A stretch of DNA of 64,000 bases. It comes from Gorsachius magnificus. Taxonomy: Eukaryota; Chordata; Aves; Pelecaniformes; Ardeidae. Every line of letters begins with the position of its first letter. The first letter of the stretch is position 1. Shown here piece after piece: positions 61,500 through 64,000 of this stretch. The notes under the pieces are model-generated. The model was not told where the DNA came from and made no database searches. It was given only the letters and a program-made list of their open reading frames with translations. Both the position numbers and the translations under genes were made by a program. Where the stretch lies: the NCBI GenBank assembly GCA_034008185.1, contig CM067083.1, forward strand, positions 121,907,337-121,971,336, given 5' to 3'.

Positions 61500-61800
61500 A
61501 TATCTCAGGTGCTGATGAACGTGCTCTCGAGAAATGAGGTTCAGGCCTTATGGCACCTGAACTGAGCTGTCTGATGGGACCTAGATGTCTGAGTTCCCAC
61601 CTTAGTAAACTCATTTAGGCATTTAATATTATCTGAAATGCCCTTGGGTATTTGAGACCTCACACAGGACTGGCAAATATGACATAGGGGACATCTGTGA
61701 CCACCTAGGATTTCACCTGGCTAGGCAAGATGTTCCTGGAGTGCTTCAAAGAATGATAGATATCTTTGAATAAGCAAGTGACTTGAGCCCTGGAACTCTA
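61500..61800 (+). repeat. Possible old repeat related in texture to 38060-38415
   Basis: Words such as GGACCTAGATGTCTGAGTTC and CACCTAGGATTTCACCTGG resemble the repeat proposed in intron 55; alignment by eye is poor. Confidence 0.2.
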
Positions 61801-62265
61801 CATAATACCATCAGAGAAGTACAACTCAGTTCACATTAGATACCCACATTTGGTCATCTCAGTTACTCCTCCAGCTCTGCTAACTGTAATGACAAGGAAC
61901 AGGTTAAGGTGCCTAAACATATGTGCTTACTGTTACCTTAGGAGCACATAGGACACAGGACCTACAGGACATAAACAACCCCCTGGAGGGACATTTATGT
62001 GCCTTCTCTGGCCTCTGAACTTACACTTAACCACATTTATGCTAGTGAGACGACAGAACTGAAAAAACCACATTTTTCTTGTTGGATAGGAAATAGGGAC
62101 CTAATCAGAAAATGGAAATTATCCACTCTTCAGTATAATGTAAGCTCCCCCTCAAAAAGTGAAGAAAAGCATTATTTCAAACAACGTGGGGGTTTTTAAT
62201 GTTTGTCAGAAAACTGAAGAATAAACTAATTATTAATTGAAGGTTGAACATAATTTAATCTGAAA

Positions 62266-62284
62266 TTATATATATATATAATAT
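62266..62284. repeat. Short (TA)n run
   Basis: TATATATATATATA within AT-rich sequence. Confidence 0.7.
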
Positions 62285-62540
62285 TTAATGACACAGGACA
62301 GAGAAGTCCTAACTATGACTGAGGCTCCATGCCCAAATGCCAACACAAAGCAACAGAAACTTCCTTCCGCAAAGACTTCATAAGCCAAAACCAGGTGGAA
62401 GAGGAAGAGACATGGAGCAGTGTTATCCCCATTTCCAGAAGTGAAGCTGTGGTAGGCAGAGAGACTTACCTGGTTTCAAATAAATGAGAAGGAGCCAGAA
62501 CCATGTCCCAGAGTATTTCAGGTACATACTGCACAGTATT

Positions 62541-62625
62541 CATAGGATCATACAATAATTACATCTGAAAGAACCTCAGGAGATCATCTAGTCCAACTGC
62601 CCAATCAGAGCAGGGCCAGCTATTA
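62541..62625 (-). mobile_element. Diverged CR1 3' end, minus orientation
   Basis: ATAGGATCATACAATAATTA, CCTCAGGAGATCATCTAGTC and CAACTGCCCAATCAGAGCAG correspond to the complement of an old CR1 3' end. Confidence 0.8.
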
Positions 62626-62855
62626 GGTAAAAAGGTTATCACAAGTTCTTTCCTACAGATTTCATTGCAAGTTGATTAATATTTTTGCTAGAATTCAAAA
62701 GGTTATTCATGCAAAAGGTTGTAAACTGAGCTGGGATTTAAATGTAACTCAAGTCTGAGGATGAAATACAGCAATAGGTTAAAAAATCTAGGAGGCATCC
62801 ACAGCAAATGGATTGAGAGATTATCATTGATAGCGGGAATTGAAACAGGAAAATA

Positions 62856-63049
62856 AAATTTGAGGGTGACAGAACACTGGAACAGGCTGCCCAGGGGAGT
62901 TGTGGAGTCTCCTTCTTTGGAGATATTCAAAGCCCACCTGGACGATATCCTGTGCCCTCTGCTCTGGGTGAGCCTGCTTGAGCAGGGGGGTGGGACTGGA
63001 TGATCTCCAGAGGTGCCTTCCAAACCCTGACATTCTGTGATTCTGTGAA
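62856..63049 (+). mobile_element. CR1 3' end, plus orientation
   Basis: GAACAGGCTGCCCAGGGGAG, TCTCCTTCTTTGGAGATATT, GGGACTGGATGATCTCCAGA and GATTCTGTG tail. About 195 bp; related to the copy at 47447-47774. Confidence 0.94.
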
Positions 63050-63215
63050 AATGGAAGGTGGCATAATTGTGGAAATATAAAATATGCTCCCTGCACAAAA
63101 CACAGAGAAGTGGGTCAAGAGATGAGCTCTTTGTGAGCTGTGATTTTGGGTCTTGTAATTTTTCTCCTCCAGAAATAAAGTCCCTGCATATAATTAGGCT
63201 TCAATATCAGTATGA

Positions 63216-63241
63216 GTAAGTGTGTGTGTGTGTTTGTGTTG
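63216..63241. repeat. (TG)n microsatellite
   Basis: AAGTGTGTGTGTGTGTTTGT followed by GTTGTGTA. Confidence 0.85.
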
Positions 63242-63441
63242 TGTAAATGGAAAAGAATGGCTCTTCTGTTCCAGAAATCACACTTGCGTACTATAGCCAA
63301 GATTTCAATATGACGAGGAACAAATGTGGTGTCCTGCACACACTAGAATGGTCAGCCCACATTGCAACACAGATACTTATCCTAATGTAAACAGACCCCA
63401 GCACCCCTACAGAAATTAAACACCTTTCCTTCCTTACTTAC

Positions 63442-63561
63442 TAGGTAGGATGATGACATCTTCCCCAGGGCCTGGGATGCTGTGGTTGGATCCACCCCAG
63501 CCTTTTTCCACACCGTTCCATGTCTCTGGGTGCGACCATTTCAAGACAGCATCAGAAGAAA
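63442..63561 (-). CDS. PKHD1: PKHD1 exon 52: start of second G8 domain
   Basis: 120 nt, entering with two bases of a split codon and leaving with one. The translation reads SSDAVLKWSHPETW, then GWGGSNHSIPGPGEDVIILP. This matches the opening of the second G8 domain of fibrocystin (human about residue 2728 onward; numbering from memory). G8 domains are extracellular beta-strand modules named for eight conserved glycines; several are visible here (GVEKGWGG, PGPGED). NHS is a potential N-glycosylation site. The acceptor is TTTTGTAG and the donor is the strong A|GTAAGTAAGG. The phase-1 exit joins exon 53 to rebuild Asn, giving PNRTILVD across the junction. Nothing looks broken. Confidence 0.93.
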
Positions 63562-63979
63562 CTACAAAACAAGACATAGAGAAGCAGAATTATCATTTTC
63601 AGTAGCTGGGAGAGTTACCATTTCTTTGACAGTCAAGCTTCTGTGGCATTAACATCCCCCTTTTGTCACTGATGAAGCAACACTAACTGCTCTTTGTTAT
63701 CTTCCACACTTCAAGGAAGCTGCTGGATGGGAAAAAAGAACTCTCCCAGGACCATGTTTCCAAAGCTAAAGGGCAGGAAGATAGCTGAAAAAAAAGAAAA
63801 AAATCACATTCTTTGGGACCCATCAAAAGCAAAGCAAATCTTGAGGTTTGTCATACTTAGCTTATGATATGCCTTGTGAATATGCTTCACAGGCAACGGC
63901 TTTTTATTTATGCCATCCAAAGCACTGAGCACTTTGAACAAAACATTAGGATAAACAAATGAAAACAAAAGCCAGTCAC
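63562..63979 (-). other. PKHD1: Intron upstream of exon 52 (418 bp if exon 51 is real)
   Basis: Noncoding. The minus-strand acceptor before exon 52 is GTTTTGTAG. Includes an A-rich patch near 63788-63803. I see no repeat or gene in it. If the proposed exon 51 is wrong, this is simply the 3' part of a longer intron. Confidence 0.5.
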
Positions 63980-64000
63980 CTGTGCTTGGATCAAAATGGT
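63980..64000 (-). CDS. PKHD1: Possible 3' end of PKHD1 exon 51 (cut by window edge)
   Basis: On the minus strand the last 21 bases run into CAG followed by GTGACTGG, a usable splice donor. If the exon ends in phase 1, as exon 52 requires, the frame reads HFDPST and the split codon would give Val before SSDAVLKW of the next exon, without a stop. Only 21 bases are visible, so homology cannot be judged. The implied intron (63562-63979) would be 418 bp. Chance occurrence of a donor in the right phase is quite possible. Confidence 0.35.

Larger units (their letters stand above)
53966..63441 (-). other. PKHD1: PKHD1 intron 52 (9476 bp)
   Basis: Noncoding between exons 52 and 53. It holds CR1 fragments at 62541-62625 (minus), 62856-63049 (plus) and 54676-55676 (plus), a weak MIR-like patch near 61330-61420, a possible old repeat at 61500-61800, poly-T at 56727-56747, poly-A near 58116-58136 and short TA and TG runs near 62266 and 63216. 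The remainder looks like ordinary AT-rich intron. A 125-codon minus-strand open frame at 58076-58453 has no recognisable family. Confidence 0.85.
1..64000 (-). other. PKHD1: PKHD1 gene, central-to-3' part (partial)
   Basis: The whole window appears to lie inside one gene, PKHD1, transcribed on the minus strand. PKHD1 encodes fibrocystin, a very large single-pass membrane protein of primary cilia and apical membranes of kidney and bile-duct cells; loss in humans causes autosomal recessive polycystic kidney disease. Nine exons were found by matching translated minus-strand segments to the remembered human protein. They are collinear, share phases, and sum to 657 codons, corresponding to about human residues 2728-3386 of 4074. 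Exon lengths agree with my memory of human exons 55 (88 nt), 56 (155), 57 (153) and 58 (879). The paralogue PKHD1L1 is less likely because strings such as GNVVAGSER and VIVATSS match fibrocystin closely. The promoter, signal peptide, transmembrane helix and stop codon are all outside the window. Confidence 0.93.

Noticed and set aside
1..64000. CRISPR arrays, operons, prophage or toxin systems
   Set aside because: No spaced direct repeats, no bacterial gene density or Shine-Dalgarno pattern; the sequence is a vertebrate intron-exon region.
1..64000. miR-206/133b cluster, known near PKHD1 in mammals
   Set aside because: That cluster lies beyond the 5' end of the gene; this window is the 3' half, and I saw no matching mature sequence.

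Overview
The window is vertebrate nuclear DNA, almost certainly from a bird. It carries many copies of the avian CR1 non-LTR retrotransposon with the diagnostic ATTCTATG-type 3' tail, plus two solo LTRs of types I remember from bird genomes (one starting TGTATTGGGTTTGC, one ending AAACCATGACA). I recall those LTRs from Neoaves more than from chicken relatives, so a neoavian bird is my guess, but the species is not fixed by what I can see. There is no bacterial-style gene packing, no tRNA, rRNA or CRISPR array.

Only one gene is supported: PKHD1 (fibrocystin/polyductin), on the minus strand, so its 5' side lies at high coordinates. I found nine internal exons, numbered here as human exons 52 to 60 from remembered human cDNA numbering (not checked). 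In gene order they are 63442-63561, 53828-53965, 43987-44100, 41540-41627, 37512-37666, 35582-35734, 34333-35211, 33012-33174 and 28608-28768. All nine have AG acceptors and GT donors, and all phases join without a frame break: 1971 nt, 657 codons. They encode the second G8 domain, the parallel beta-helix (PbH1) region and the start of the following extracellular segment. A possible tenth exon (human 51) is cut by the right edge at 63980-64000.

Region by region: 1-28607 is intron 60, which holds no recognisable exon but contains a solo LTR (15175-15719), several CR1 copies including a tail-to-tail pair (23730-25607), an ATTCC pentanucleotide array and a stretch that looks like a conserved noncoding element (27560-28110). 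28608-44100 holds eight of the nine exons. Introns there contain a 1 kb solo LTR (31738-32748), CR1 copies and a polypurine tract beside exon 55. 44101-63441 is two introns of over 9 kb each with a single 138 bp exon between them, rich in CR1 fragments, one with a 210-codon open frame. 63442-64000 is exon 52 plus a short intron and perhaps the edge of exon 51.

I did not find an exotic new system. The least expected structure is a pair of about 187 bp segments, roughly 96% identical and inverted (38834-39021 and 51098-51284). They lie in introns 55 and 53 and so bracket exons 54 and 55. Their family is unknown to me, and their placement is the one classically associated with exon back-splicing.
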